A stretch of 64,000 nucleotides of DNA, from the NCBI RefSeq assembly GCF_900105215.1, contig NZ_FOIP01000002.1, positions 434,001 to 498,000 on the forward strand, written 5' to 3'. Positions within the stretch are counted from its first letter, which is position 1, and each line of letters starts with the position of its first letter. Positions 37,552 to 46,621 of the stretch are shown piece by piece. The notes beneath the pieces were generated by a model. It made no database searches, was not told where the DNA came from, and worked only from the letters and a program-made list of their open reading frames with translations. Made by a program: the position numbers and the translations under genes. The stretch is from Lacrimispora sphenoides. GTDB taxonomy: Bacteria; Bacillota; Clostridia; Lachnospirales; Lachnospiraceae.

Positions 37552-38166
37552 TTAGATGCCTTCTACTTTTATTTCATTATTGTTGACCAATATTGCTTGA
37601 CTATTACTAATTGGGGTTAATTTTAATGTAGAAGAATAAGTATCAATAATTTTTTGTGCAGCTTTCTTGAAAGGGGGATTGTTATAGTGTGGTACAGCAT
37701 AAAACTCTACAAGACCTAAAGCATCGAAACTCTCTAAGTCCGGTGCTTTTTTAATACTATCCATTCCCTTTGCATATTCAACATTCGCTGATACAACCAT
37801 TGCTCCGGCAGATTCACCGATATAAAGTTTACCAGAGTTGACTTCATCAATAATTAATTTATCTGCACCTGTTCTTTTCAATTCCTGTAATAAATAGAAT
37901 GTGTTTCCACCCGTTACATAAATAAAATCATTGTTTTTTATTTTAGAGCTTATTTCATCAGTTGTAGCAGTTGATATTTCTAGTTCGTCAACGGTTAAAC
38001 CGATTTTTTCGAGTGCTTTCCTACCCGCATTTACATAAAATATAACCTTTTCCACTTTGCTTGCGGTAGGGATAAAGGTTACAGTTTTGCCGCTCAAGTC
38101 TTTTTCAAAATCTGTAAATATGTTAACTACATCCTTAAAAGATGAAACCAAAAATAGTTTTTTCAT
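37552..38166 (-). CDS. Peptidase S51 (dipeptidase E-like)
   Basis: Class I glutamine-amidotransferase-like serine peptidase of 204 residues. The nucleophile elbow GESAGAMV holds the likely catalytic Ser, and YVTGGNTFYLLQEL is the conserved glycine-rich stretch. AAAGGAG lies upstream of the ATG, somewhat distant. Family members cleave Asp-containing dipeptides; this protein's substrate is unknown. It is monocistronic. Confidence 0.87.
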   Translation of the reverse strand: MKKLFLVSSFKDVVNIFTDFEKDLSGKTVTFIPTASKVEKVIFYVNAGRKALEKIGLTVDELEISTATTDEISSKIKNNDFIYVTGGNTFYLLQELKRTGADKLIIDEVNSGKLYIGESAGAMVVSANVEYAKGMDSIKKAPDLESFDALGLVEFYAVPHYNNPPFKKAAQKIIDTYSSTLKLTPISNSQAILVNNNEIKVEGI

Positions 38167-38702
38167 AGCTTCTTTAATCTCCTTTAGTTGCTGTGCTGAT
38201 TATAGTATAATGTATAATGGTGTCAGTTTGTGAAACTATTTAATTAATGATTTGATTATAGTTAAGTTTAAAGATATTATGAACAGGTATGGCATTTCTA
38301 AACGTACAGTTGTTTAGTAAAACACTTAAGAAGGTTATATATCAATAAAACCACAATTTCAAAGTAGAAAAGGAGGCGTAAATGTGAAGTTAAAAGACTA
38401 GTACCTAAACAATATCGAAGTCAAGTTTATTGTATTCACATAGACGGGGAGAATTTTGATGAAAAGTTGAATAAACAAGGTTTTAGTATAGTTAATATTG
38501 AATAGAAGAAACTCATTTGAAGTAGTTACAGATAGCTATGCTTTTCATTGATGAAGATGATAAGCAATAGGACAGATGAATTATAGGCAAATATAAATGA
38601 ACCATAAAATCCGGTTTTTATATCGGTAGAAATTGAAAATTTAATCGTATGAACAGGTAGGTTGGCATATAATAGAATTAATAAGATCATTTGAGGGAAG
38701 TC
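38167..38702. other. AT-rich region with a broken small frame and the lysM promoter
   Basis: After AAAGGAGG near 38370, a start at ATG/GTG stops almost at once, while another frame (RLVPKQYRSQVYCIHIDGE, then QGFSIVNIE) stays open to about 38505, suggesting a decayed gene of about 40 residues. CATATAATA at 38666-38674 is the likely -10 element for the LysM protein that follows. Confidence 0.4.
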
Positions 38703-39998
38703 ATGGTCATACATGTTGTCCAGCCAGGTGAAACAATCTATACAATATCAGAGTATTACGAAATCCCTGTTGACAGATTAATATTGGAAAACGGAATTAC
38801 AAATCCTGAAGATTTAGCAATAGGCCAGACTATTGTGGTTGTTCAGCCTGAAACACTTTATACCGTCCAGGTCGGTGATACCTTAGAGAGTATCGCGGAG
38901 CAGCATGGTACTACGCCAATGGAATTATTAAGAAATAACCCCTATCTTTCCGATAGAGAATATTTGTACGCTGGTGAAACGATTGTTATAAGTTATCAGA
39001 CGAATAAAACAAGATCAGTTGGTACTATAGGTTATACATTTCCTTATATAGATAGATCTGTTTTAATAAAGACACTCCCCTATTTAACATATCTGACTAT
39101 TTTCAATTATAGGACTACAAGTGAAGGCGAAATTATCTCCAGTGCTGATGATACTGAAATTATCCAGCTAGCTAAAACATATGGTGCTGCGCCCATGATG
39201 TTTATTTCCACTATGACTGAAGAGGGAATCATTAGACGTGAAGTAACCTATAATATTTTAAATAATTCTTCTGTGCAGGATCGTTTTATTAATAATGCTC
39301 TTTACATACTAAAAACAAAAGGTTTTTATGGTATAAATATATATGCCGAAAACGTAACCAATGACAATATAAATAGCATTGCAGAATATTTAAAAAGAGC
39401 CTCTGCGATATTTCATTCAGAGGGTTATAAGGTACTGATTACCATAACACCAGCTACGAATGTAGATACCCCCAGCGTCGCTTTTGAAAGATTAGACTAT
39501 TCAAGATTATCTGAATTTGTAGATGGAATCATATTTTCCTCTTATGACTGGGCAAGGTCTTACAGCTATCCAAACGCAATTTTTCCGGTTAATATCTTAC
39601 GAGAATTGATAGATTATGTGGTTAGTATTATTCCCCCTGAAAAAATTTTTCTTGGAGTTACTGCTCTAGGCTATGATTGGACACTTCCATATGTCCCCGG
39701 TGCCACAGAAGCTATAATAATATCTAATGATAGAGCGGTACAAATTGCAGCGGAAAATAATATACCAATACAATTTAATGAAGCGGCACAGTCATCCTAC
39801 TTCTATTATATGGATATCGATGGGATTTTACATGTCGTATGGTTTAAAGATGCAAGAAGCTTTGATGCACGAGCAGAGTTAGTAGCAGAATATAATCTCC
39901 AAGGTTTATCAATTTGGACTATTATGAGATTCATCACCCAATTGTGGCTTATTATCAATACTAAATACTACATAGAGAGGCTTATGGGTATTGACTAA
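38703..39998 (+). CDS. LysM-GH18 spore cortex/germination hydrolase-like protein, copy 1
   Basis: A 431-residue protein related to SleL/YaaH. Two LysM domains (about 3-47 and 52-96) precede a GH18 barrel. No signal peptide, as in mother-cell or spore-coat proteins. The catalytic strand reads GFYGINIYAENV rather than the usual DGxxxDxE, so the acidic motif is degenerate apart from Glu. The start at 38703 is set by GAGGGAAG and by matching the paralogue at 41354. The upstream CATATAATA resembles a sporulation sigma -10 (inference). Peptidoglycan binding is likely; hydrolysis is uncertain. Confidence 0.82.
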   Translation: MVIHVVQPGETIYTISEYYEIPVDRLILENGITNPEDLAIGQTIVVVQPETLYTVQVGDTLESIAEQHGTTPMELLRNNPYLSDREYLYAGETIVISYQTNKTRSVGTIGYTFPYIDRSVLIKTLPYLTYLTIFNYRTTSEGEIISSADDTEIIQLAKTYGAAPMMFISTMTEEGIIRREVTYNILNNSSVQDRFINNALYILKTKGFYGINIYAENVTNDNINSIAEYLKRASAIFHSEGYKVLITITPATNVDTPSVAFERLDYSRLSEFVDGIIFSSYDWARSYSYPNAIFPVNILRELIDYVVSIIPPEKIFLGVTALGYDWTLPYVPGATEAIIISNDRAVQIAAENNIPIQFNEAAQSSYFYYMDIDGILHVVWFKDARSFDARAELVAEYNLQGLSIWTIMRFITQLWLIINTKYYIERLMGID

Positions 39999-40471
39999 GA
40001 ATTACCTGGGCTGATATGGTTGAGATGAAAGAAGAAGGATATAAAATAAGATATGTTATTATTGTTATAAGATTATAAGATTCATATTATTTAAGTTCAC
40101 TCGAAGATACGAATAAACGAATTGAATTTATCTTTACACCTCTCAAGTCAGATGCATGTATGAAAAGAAGCTGCAATGAATGTGGGGTATTGGATACGTT
40201 CTTTACACCAAGGTACAATTTGGATTTTAAAATCCAAGGGTGCAAGGAAATAGATGGTATAATTATAGTGACTTAGATGATTTTACGGGAGGATGTGTGG
40301 CTGATGCTGAATGTGCATTACAAACTGTCTTATTTAATGGTCATGTTTGTATTGAAATGAAAGATATCTTGGGTTGATATGGGTTCACTATGGACGATGT
40401 TTGGGCCATAGGCCCCAAAGTTTAGTGGAATAAACTGATATTTATATATTATGGAGGTAGAAGACATAAAT
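39999..40471. other. Region with decayed coding fragments
   Basis: An open stretch ending at 40275 (SSLEDTNKRIEFIFTPLKSD, then SCNECGVLDTFFTPRYNLDF) and an overlapping one ending near 40377 (DFTGGCVADAECALQTVLFN) look protein-like, but neither has a start codon with a ribosome binding site. They may be one or two eroded genes. Confidence 0.4.
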
Positions 40472-40502
40472 AAAAAAAGACCACTTATTAGCAGTCTTTT
40501 TT
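40472..40502 (-). terminator. Terminator of the cold-shock gene
   Basis: On the minus strand AAAAGAC and GTCTTTT pair across a short loop, ending in a T run, 9 bp after the stop codon. Confidence 0.65.
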
Positions 40503-40510
40503 CACGTAGT

Positions 40511-40711
40511 TTATACCGTATAAACATTAACGGCCTGTAATCCACGATTACCTTCTGTTACATCAAATGTTACAGACTGTCCCTCATCTAAGGTTTTAAA
40601 CCCATCCATTGCGAGACCGGAAAAATGAACGAATATATCGTTGCCCTGCTCGTCGCAGATAAAACCAAAACCTTTTTGTGGATTAAACCATTTTACTGTA
40701 CCTTTAGTCAT
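40511..40711 (-). CDS. Cold-shock protein, CspA family
   Basis: Single-domain RNA chaperone of 66 residues. RNP1 (KGFGFI) and RNP2 (IFVHFS) are intact, with the typical [18 protein letters not shown] start. AAGGAGG lies 8 nt before the ATG, so the longer open frame is not used. It sits between the two LysM-GH18 paralogues on the opposite strand. Confidence 0.95.
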   Translation of the reverse strand: MTKGTVKWFNPQKGFGFICDEQGNDIFVHFSGLAMDGFKTLDEGQSVTFDVTEGNRGLQAVNVYTV

Positions 40712-41052
40712 GAAAGATACCTCCTTAAATAATAATATTATATTTTTACTAAAACTAAAAATCGCATATATATGTAAATCATCAATAGAATAATGACTTA
40801 CATATACATGCGAAATCAAGACCTTATTTAAAATACTAATTTAATATAACACAATGTTTGAAATAAGTCAAGAAAAAATAATGGAAAAGAAGAGATGATA
40901 TGAGAAAATTAACAAAAGAGATAAAGAGATAAGTGAACAACGCGAAGCGGAAAGGTGTTCCTGGCTGAATTTGGTAAGATATCATAAAGCTAGGACCTAA
41001 TCCGAATTTAAGTAAGATGGTAAGAAACCATCGTTTAATTGGAAGATAAAAG
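40712..41052. other. Intergenic region upstream of cspA
   Basis: AT-rich. The part next to cspA is probably its promoter and 5' leader. The rest shows no supported gene. Confidence 0.4.
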
Positions 41053-41271
41053 ATGGCTTAATTACAAGTAAAAGATTTTAAAAACAGAGAAGTAGTTTAT
41101 GGTTGTGCCTTTAATATCGACTTTGATAGAAATAGATGGTATGGAGGGCAAGTAGTACATAATATATGTAAACCAATCAAAGGTATGGTTAAGATATATG
41201 AAGATTCTGATTCATATAGGACTAAGTTCAATACAATGGAACCGTCTGTGCCAAGTTTTACTGCATATTAA
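41053..41271 (+). pseudogene. Small gene with nonsense codon 3
   Basis: ATG-GCT-TAA, then an uninterrupted frame of 69 codons (LQVKDFKNREVVYGCAFNID, RWYGGQVVHNICKPIKGMVK, FNTMEPSVPSFTAY) to 41271. A CAA-to-TAA change at codon 3 would explain it. GGAAGATAAAAG upstream is a weak ribosome binding site. The family is not recognised. Confidence 0.5.
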
Positions 41272-41353
41272 GATACATTAATATCTATATTATTATGTTA
41301 TGAACATGTGAGATTAGCATATAATTAAATTAATAAGATTATTTGAGGGAACC

Positions 41354-42637
41354 ATGATTATACACGTTGTCCAACCAGACGAAACCTTAAAATCAATATC
41401 AGATTATTACAAAATCCCTGTTGACAGATTAATATTAGAAAACGGAATTACAAACCCTGCTAATTTAGCAATAGGCCAAACTATAGTGATTGTTCAACCT
41501 GAAACACTCTACACCGTCCAGGCCGGCGATACTTTAGAGAGTATTGCAGTGCAGCATGGTGTTACACCAATGGAAATATTAAGAAATAATCCCTATCTTT
41601 CCGATAGAGAAATTTTGTATGTCGGTGAATCCATAGTTATAAGCTATCAAACTAATAAAACAAGAACAATTGCCACTAGTGGCTATATCTTTCCTTATGT
41701 AGATAAATCTGTTTTAAAAAAAACACTTCCCTTTTTATCTTATCTGACCATATTTAATTATAGGGCCACAAGTGAAGGAGAAATTGTCTCCAGTGCTGAT
41801 GACACTGAACTTATCCAGCTGGCTAAAACTTATGGTACTGCGCCCATGATGTTTGTTTCCACTATGACGGGAGAGGGAATAATTAGCCGTGAAGTCTCCT
41901 TTAAAATTTTAAGTAATCCTTCTGTGCAGGATCGCCTGATTGATAATGCTCTTCAAATACTGAAAATGAAAGGTTTTTATGGTATAAACATATATACTGA
42001 AGCCATTAACTATGATAACATAAATATCTATGCAGAATTTCTGGGAAGGGCCGCTGCAAAATTTCATTCAGAAGGTTTCAGGGTACTAATTACCATAACG
42101 CCTGCTACAAATATTAATACCCCTAAAATTAGTTTTGAAAAAATGGACTATTCAAAATTATCTGAATCTGTAGATGGAATTTTATTATCTTCTTATGATT
42201 GGGCAAGGACTTACAGCTATCCAAACGCTATTTTCCCGGTTAATATCTTAAGAGAATTGTTAGATTACATGGTTAGTATTATTCCAGCTGAAAAATTTTT
42301 TCTAGGAGTTACTGCTCTAGGCTATGATTGGACACTTCCATATGTTCCAGGTGCAACAGAAGCTACTATAATATCTTATGACAGTGCAGTAAGAATTGCC
42401 GCGGAAAATGGTATACCAATACAATTTAATGAAGCAGCACAGTCACCCTTCTTCTACTATACGGATAGTGATGGGAATCTTCATGTAGTATGGACGAAAG
42501 ATGCAAGAAGCTTTGATGCAAGGGCTGGACTGGTAGAAGAATATGGTCTACAAGGCTTATCATTTTGGACCGTTATGAAATTCGATGCACAAATGTGGTT
42601 TGTTATTAATACGCAATATTACATCCAGAAGTTTTAA
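41354..42637 (+). CDS. LysM-GH18 spore cortex/germination hydrolase-like protein, copy 2
   Basis: Paralogue of the gene at 38703, 427 residues, closely similar along its whole length (two LysM domains, then GH18). The catalytic strand is GFYGINIYTEAI, again lacking the usual aspartates. The upstream region is also duplicated: CATATAAT, AATTAATAAGAT and TTTGAGGGAA occur at matching distances. No signal peptide. The two copies probably arose by segmental duplication and then diverged. Confidence 0.82.
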   Translation: MIIHVVQPDETLKSISDYYKIPVDRLILENGITNPANLAIGQTIVIVQPETLYTVQAGDTLESIAVQHGVTPMEILRNNPYLSDREILYVGESIVISYQTNKTRTIATSGYIFPYVDKSVLKKTLPFLSYLTIFNYRATSEGEIVSSADDTELIQLAKTYGTAPMMFVSTMTGEGIISREVSFKILSNPSVQDRLIDNALQILKMKGFYGINIYTEAINYDNINIYAEFLGRAAAKFHSEGFRVLITITPATNINTPKISFEKMDYSKLSESVDGILLSSYDWARTYSYPNAIFPVNILRELLDYMVSIIPAEKFFLGVTALGYDWTLPYVPGATEATIISYDSAVRIAAENGIPIQFNEAAQSPFFYYTDSDGNLHVVWTKDARSFDARAGLVEEYGLQGLSFWTVMKFDAQMWFVINTQYYIQKF

Positions 42638-43326
42638 ATGTCCATGTAAGCAGATTGCAAAAAAACAATTGCTTTAATTAGCATACCATAACCCGATAAA
42701 AGAGCTTTTGCGGAAAGCTATTCTTTTAGCTGAAAAGCGGAGAGTAAAGCATATAACAATTCATCCTTGTGTTTTGTAAACATTAATCAAGTTTGGTATT
42801 AGGCATTATGTCGATACCGGAACTATCTATGCAAGCAATGGAACTGTTCCAGTACCTAGTGCGCGTGTAACAATAACAAATACTGAGACTGGTAAAGTGA
42901 CTCAATATAATCTTAATGAATCTAGTACTCAAAGTGTGATTGATAAAGATGAAGAAAGAGTTTTTGTTAGTACATTTAACATAGAGGATAAACGTATGCC
43001 GGTCTAAAGATCGGCTTATTTGTATGCTGAATATGAAGAGAAATAGTTGAAATAACACTCGTATCGTTAACAGTGAGATTCTTTTTTTCGTGGGGGACAC
43101 CCCATATGATTGATGAAATTGAAAGAGTATGGAAGATGATTGAGAAAATGAAATAAGTGGTTTAAAGTAAGATGATACTAGAATATAAGAAGTAAAAATG
43201 ATATTTGCGTTAATAACGAGGCTTATACAAGAAATTATTGCGAATTAAACTGAAATCTTGGTATTGATAGCTTGTAGTTTTTAAGATAAAATATTAATTA
43301 AATATAAATTTAGAAGGAGAAATATA
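42638..43326. other. AT-rich region with one coding fragment
   Basis: Apart from the fragment listed at 42780-43007, no gene is supported. A GGTATTGATAGCTTGTAGTTTTT stretch near 43260 recalls the dispersed repeat. Confidence 0.4.
42780..43007 (+). pseudogene. Fragment resembling a carboxypeptidase-regulatory-like beta-sandwich
   Basis: A start-less open frame encodes YVDTGTIYASNGTVPVPSAR, then VTITNTETGKVTQYNLNES, and ends with DKRMPV. The pattern (small residues, PxAxVTITNTxTGK) recalls CarboxypepD_reg or Ig-like surface modules. It looks like the C-terminal piece of a lost larger gene. Confidence 0.4.
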
Positions 43327-43656
43327 ATGATCATAGATGGAAATCCAAAAGAGAAGGAAGCTATGAAAGCTTTTCGGCAAGGCAACAGGGCAGAGGGCCT
43401 AAAATTGCAGGAAGAATTTGCAGCAGAATTCCGTGAGGAATATAAAGAAAAAGATCATTGTTCTTGCAAAAAAGCTTGTAGGTATCATGGGAATTGTAAA
43501 GAATGTGTAGCTATCCATAGAGCACATCAAGAGCATCTACCAAATTGTATGCGACCGATCGTGAACCAAAAAATTAAGCTTTTATCGGAACTTACTGAAC
43601 ATACAATAGCAAATGAAATAGAGCCACCAAATGAAATTTTGAGACGAGAAAATTAA
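43327..43656 (+). CDS. Small cysteine-rich protein (DUF6485-like C-terminus)
   Basis: A 109-residue protein. The N-terminal half is charged and helical (KEAMKAFRQGNRAEGLKLQE); the centre has CSCKKACRYHGNCKECVAIH and HLPNC, a Cys/His cluster likely to bind zinc and similar to small DUF6485-type proteins. AGAAGGAG precedes the ATG. The role is unknown. Confidence 0.65.
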   Translation: MIIDGNPKEKEAMKAFRQGNRAEGLKLQEEFAAEFREEYKEKDHCSCKKACRYHGNCKECVAIHRAHQEHLPNCMRPIVNQKIKLLSELTEHTIANEIEPPNEILRREN

Positions 43657-43841
43657 AGTGACATTTATGTAAATTATTTAATGAGTAAGATGCCTGACGA
43701 TACAATAACACAAGGCACAGGGGTGTCTATGACAATGTATTCAAAACAATCATAATCTAAATTATTTAAATTAGTAAGGTGTTTCTGAAATTAGTTTAGC
43801 AATTGTAACTGTAGATTATTTTTATTTGTGGAGGAAATCAA

Positions 43842-44342
43842 ATGGACAAAAATATTTATAGTGATATCAAAACCGTTACACTTGAAAGATTTAGAGTAGC
43901 TAGATATGTTATTATCAGTCCCGCTCCGGAAATGGATGTTATTGCCTATATAGATAAGTGGGCGGGTAAAAGCGGCTTATTTGATATTGAGGGCTACAAA
44001 AGAAAACGAATTGGTTGGGATTTTCCGTTTGTTACAAAAGAACAGCAGGAAAAGTTCGGACTAAGGGGCTATGTTGCAGCGTACGTCATACCAGAGAATT
44101 TTGTTCCAAAGTGTGAAGGAGCTGAAATCGCATATATAGAAAAGGATACTTATGCAACAATTACTATAACGAATCCGCACAGTAATTCTTTTGAGAACAT
44201 AACCAAGGCATACCACATGCTTTTTGAATTTGCTAAAACATCATCATGGGAAAATAGACTTGCATTCGAAGAAGAATATGATATAGATGGAGTCCACTAT
44301 ATGGACGTATACGTTCCCTGGTGCGGACAAAATTCAATTTAA
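43842..44342 (+). CDS. GyrI-like effector-binding domain protein
   Basis: A stand-alone 166-residue protein resembling the small-molecule-binding GyrI/AraC-effector fold (LERFRVARYVIISPAPEMDV at the start; AIATI-type core IEKDTYATITITNP; MDVYVPW at the end). No DNA-binding part. GGAGG precedes the ATG. It is 22 bp upstream of the Ntn hydrolase gene, so probably co-transcribed. The ligand is unknown. Confidence 0.65.
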   Translation: MDKNIYSDIKTVTLERFRVARYVIISPAPEMDVIAYIDKWAGKSGLFDIEGYKRKRIGWDFPFVTKEQQEKFGLRGYVAAYVIPENFVPKCEGAEIAYIEKDTYATITITNPHSNSFENITKAYHMLFEFAKTSSWENRLAFEEEYDIDGVHYMDVYVPWCGQNSI

Positions 44343-44364
44343 GTATATAAGGAGATAGTGATTT

Positions 44365-45060
44365 ATGTGTACAAGCTTTATTAAAAAGACTGAAGATAAT
44401 TGGCTAATAGGCATGAACTTTGATAATAATGGGATGAGATATACCGTAAACACCAGAAAGAAAGATTGGTTTATTGTATATGTTGATACAGGAAAAATTA
44501 ACACACCAAGCTTTGGTATCCATAAGTCAGGCGTATTCTTTAATAATCTCTGCGTTAATTCTAATGGAAAAGGGGGTTATAGAAGGTCATCGGATGTAAC
44601 ACATACAGCAAAATTTTTATCGGGAATTATTGACGGAAAAATTGATGTGGAAAGTTTGGAAGGATATTTATCACAGACAGAAATCGTAAATGTTCCAGAT
44701 TGGAGTACCCATAACATGATTTGTACGGAATATGGAAATGTGTGGATTATAGAGCCTGGAAGAGGAAATAGATATAGAGAGTTGGGAAATGGTAAATTTG
44801 AAATAATGACAAATGACGCTATATTAGATGCCCATGAAGAGAATAATATTTCCTGTGGTCGATATAAGAAAGTGAAGGAAGTATTAAATCAGAGTGTAAA
44901 ATTTGATGTAAGTAAGGCTTTTGAATTATTAAATGATGTGAGGCAGAACGAAATAGACTGGATTACAGATTTCTCTCTTGTTTTTGATAAAAAGGTAAAT
45001 ACGGTATATTATGTTGAACATCAAGATTTTACTTACATGAAGGAATATGTATTCCCATAA
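44365..45060 (+). CDS. Ntn-hydrolase, linear amide C-N hydrolase (choloylglycine hydrolase-like)
   Basis: A 231-residue protein beginning MCTSF, where Cys2 becomes the N-terminal nucleophile after Met removal, as in penicillin V acylase and bile salt hydrolase relatives. The conserved NWLIGMNFD and WSTHNMICTEYGNVWIIEPG stretches fit. It is shorter than classical bile salt hydrolases (about 320), so substrate assignment is not justified. AAGGAGA precedes the ATG. A degraded copy of the terminator repeat follows. Confidence 0.75.
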   Translation: MCTSFIKKTEDNWLIGMNFDNNGMRYTVNTRKKDWFIVYVDTGKINTPSFGIHKSGVFFNNLCVNSNGKGGYRRSSDVTHTAKFLSGIIDGKIDVESLEGYLSQTEIVNVPDWSTHNMICTEYGNVWIIEPGRGNRYRELGNGKFEIMTNDAILDAHEENNISCGRYKKVKEVLNQSVKFDVSKAFELLNDVRQNEIDWITDFSLVFDKKVNTVYYVEHQDFTYMKEYVFP

Positions 45061-45088
45061 AAATTCAATTTAATAAAGGTTAACTTAG

Positions 45089-45150
45089 ACTACTAGCTGT
45101 CAATATCGTTTAGTAGTTTTTTGTTGTAGTAAACTGATATTTTCCAGAAT
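45089..45150 (+). repeat. Dispersed terminator-like repeat, copy C (degraded)
   Basis: CTACTAGCTGTCAATATCG then TTTAGTAGTTTTTT and the tail GTAAACTGATATTTTCCAGA, clearly related to copies A and B but with a weaker stem. Confidence 0.6.
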
Positions 45151-45341
45151 ACATGCATAAATAGAGAGTGGCCGACAAAACCTGGGTATGATTTTATCGG
45201 CCGAAGTATGAACATATGATGCCAGTTCTTAAATAGAATATCATACTTTACTGAAATAAATCTGAAAAATCATATATAGTTCAGCAAGGAAACGGGAATT
45301 TATATAAAATCCGTGTTTTATTAGAAGGGAAAAAAGATAAT

Positions 45342-45479
45342 ATGAGTAAAGATAAGCAGCCGGTATTAAATCCCGGAGACAAGATAATTTGTAATGAAAA
45401 AGACAACCATGTATGATATGATCATATGAAAGAAGCACTTGAAAACGCTGGATTTACATTGTCTAAGGAGGTAGCTTAA
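45342..45479 (+). pseudogene. Small gene interrupted by an in-frame TGA
   Basis: A 45-codon frame MSKDKQPVLNPGDKIICNEK...DNHV, stop TGA at 45414-45416, then YDHMKEALENAGFTLSKEVA to TAA at 45477. Both halves read as one coherent small protein. The following gene starts 3 bp after the final stop and its AAGGAGG lies inside this frame, suggesting past co-translation. Confidence 0.5.
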
Positions 45480-45481
45480 TT

Positions 45482-46246
45482 ATGGGGACATTGTTAGGAA
45501 TTATTTTTATAGCATATGTATGGCACAAGTATAAAAGACCGAAGCCGGGGACACAGGAGGCAGCGGAATGGTTGCATAATGGCGATAAATATTGGATTGC
45601 AGCAAATAAACTTCAGTTCACAACTCTCTACAAGGACGCTCCTATTACACCTTCTGAAAAGGCAGCCTATAATAAAGTGGAAAAAGAAAATAAATATATA
45701 TTTGCACTAGTAGCCACATCTTTTGTTATGATACTAATGGGGTGTGGCAATGGAGGGAAAGGAACAGCAGCGCCCCAAACAGAAACGGAAGAGAGTTTGA
45801 TTGCTGATAAAGGTGTAGCAGAAAACTCTGAAGGTGGAAAGTCAGAGAAAAGCCATAGTGATGTAGTTGACAAAGAAAGTCTTGTTTCTGAGGATATGGA
45901 TTATTATAGCGTGTGTACCTCGAAGTCAAAACAGGAGGTGGAAGCATTTGCGGAGGCGGTAAAGGTAAACTTCTTGAATGATAACTGGGCGGCGGTTTCT
46001 GAAACGACTGCTTACCCGATTACGATACAAGGAGTAGAATATGTGGATGCGGAAAGTCTTGCGCATGCGGATATTGTGTTAAGTGAGGAATATAAAGAGG
46101 CATTGAAGGCAGCTTCTTGTAAGAACCTTTTTGCTAATGGGGAGGGTATTATGCTTGGGGATGGAGAAGTATGGATTGGAGAGGTGTTGGATGAAGATAT
46201 GCAGTCCCAAGGATTAAAAATTATAGCTATTAATGCGGAGAAGTAA
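45482..46246 (+). CDS. Hypothetical membrane protein with internal lipobox-like segment
   Basis: A 254-residue protein. A short hydrophobic N-terminus (TLLGIIFIAYVW) and a charged stretch of about 60 residues precede a second hydrophobic segment ending in LMGCGNGG (about 75-92) that looks like a lipoprotein signal placed internally. A disordered acidic/Ser linker and a soluble domain (about 140-254) follow. AAGGAGG supports this start. The layout may reflect fusion of a small membrane module to a lipoprotein. The family is unknown. Confidence 0.6.
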   Translation: MGTLLGIIFIAYVWHKYKRPKPGTQEAAEWLHNGDKYWIAANKLQFTTLYKDAPITPSEKAAYNKVEKENKYIFALVATSFVMILMGCGNGGKGTAAPQTETEESLIADKGVAENSEGGKSEKSHSDVVDKESLVSEDMDYYSVCTSKSKQEVEAFAEAVKVNFLNDNWAAVSETTAYPITIQGVEYVDAESLAHADIVLSEEYKEALKAASCKNLFANGEGIMLGDGEVWIGEVLDEDMQSQGLKIIAINAEK

Positions 46247-46621
46247 TAAGAAGGGGCTGTTGAAGAAGTAGTAAATATTCTACTGGAACGATAGTTCCGT
46301 TTTTAAATCTATAATTGAGATTTTATGAAAGAACTGTTTATTTAGCAAGTTTTCTTTACGGCCTTTTCACATGCTGAAGCCATAAAGTTCTCCATTTCAA
46401 CAAAAGACTTGCTTGCCAAACGAACAGCGGAACGAATTAAAAAAGGTAATTGAAGTAATACCATTTGATGGTTATAGTTTAAATATTCATGAATTAGGAT
46501 AAAATGCACGTTTTGTGGCGACTGGTTAAGCTAGATTCTGCTCGGGTGTTATGGTAAAATTGTTATGCAATTGGAACTTTCGTGTGCATTTTAATTATCA
46601 TAATAAAAAGGAGAAATTGTT
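46247..46621. other. Intergenic region with terminator
   Basis: GGAAC-GATA-GTTCC followed by GTTTTT (46285-46304) is a short terminator for the preceding gene. A minus-strand fragment near 46335-46440 (RLASKSFVEMENFMASACEK) has no start and may be a remnant. Nothing else is seen. Confidence 0.45.
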
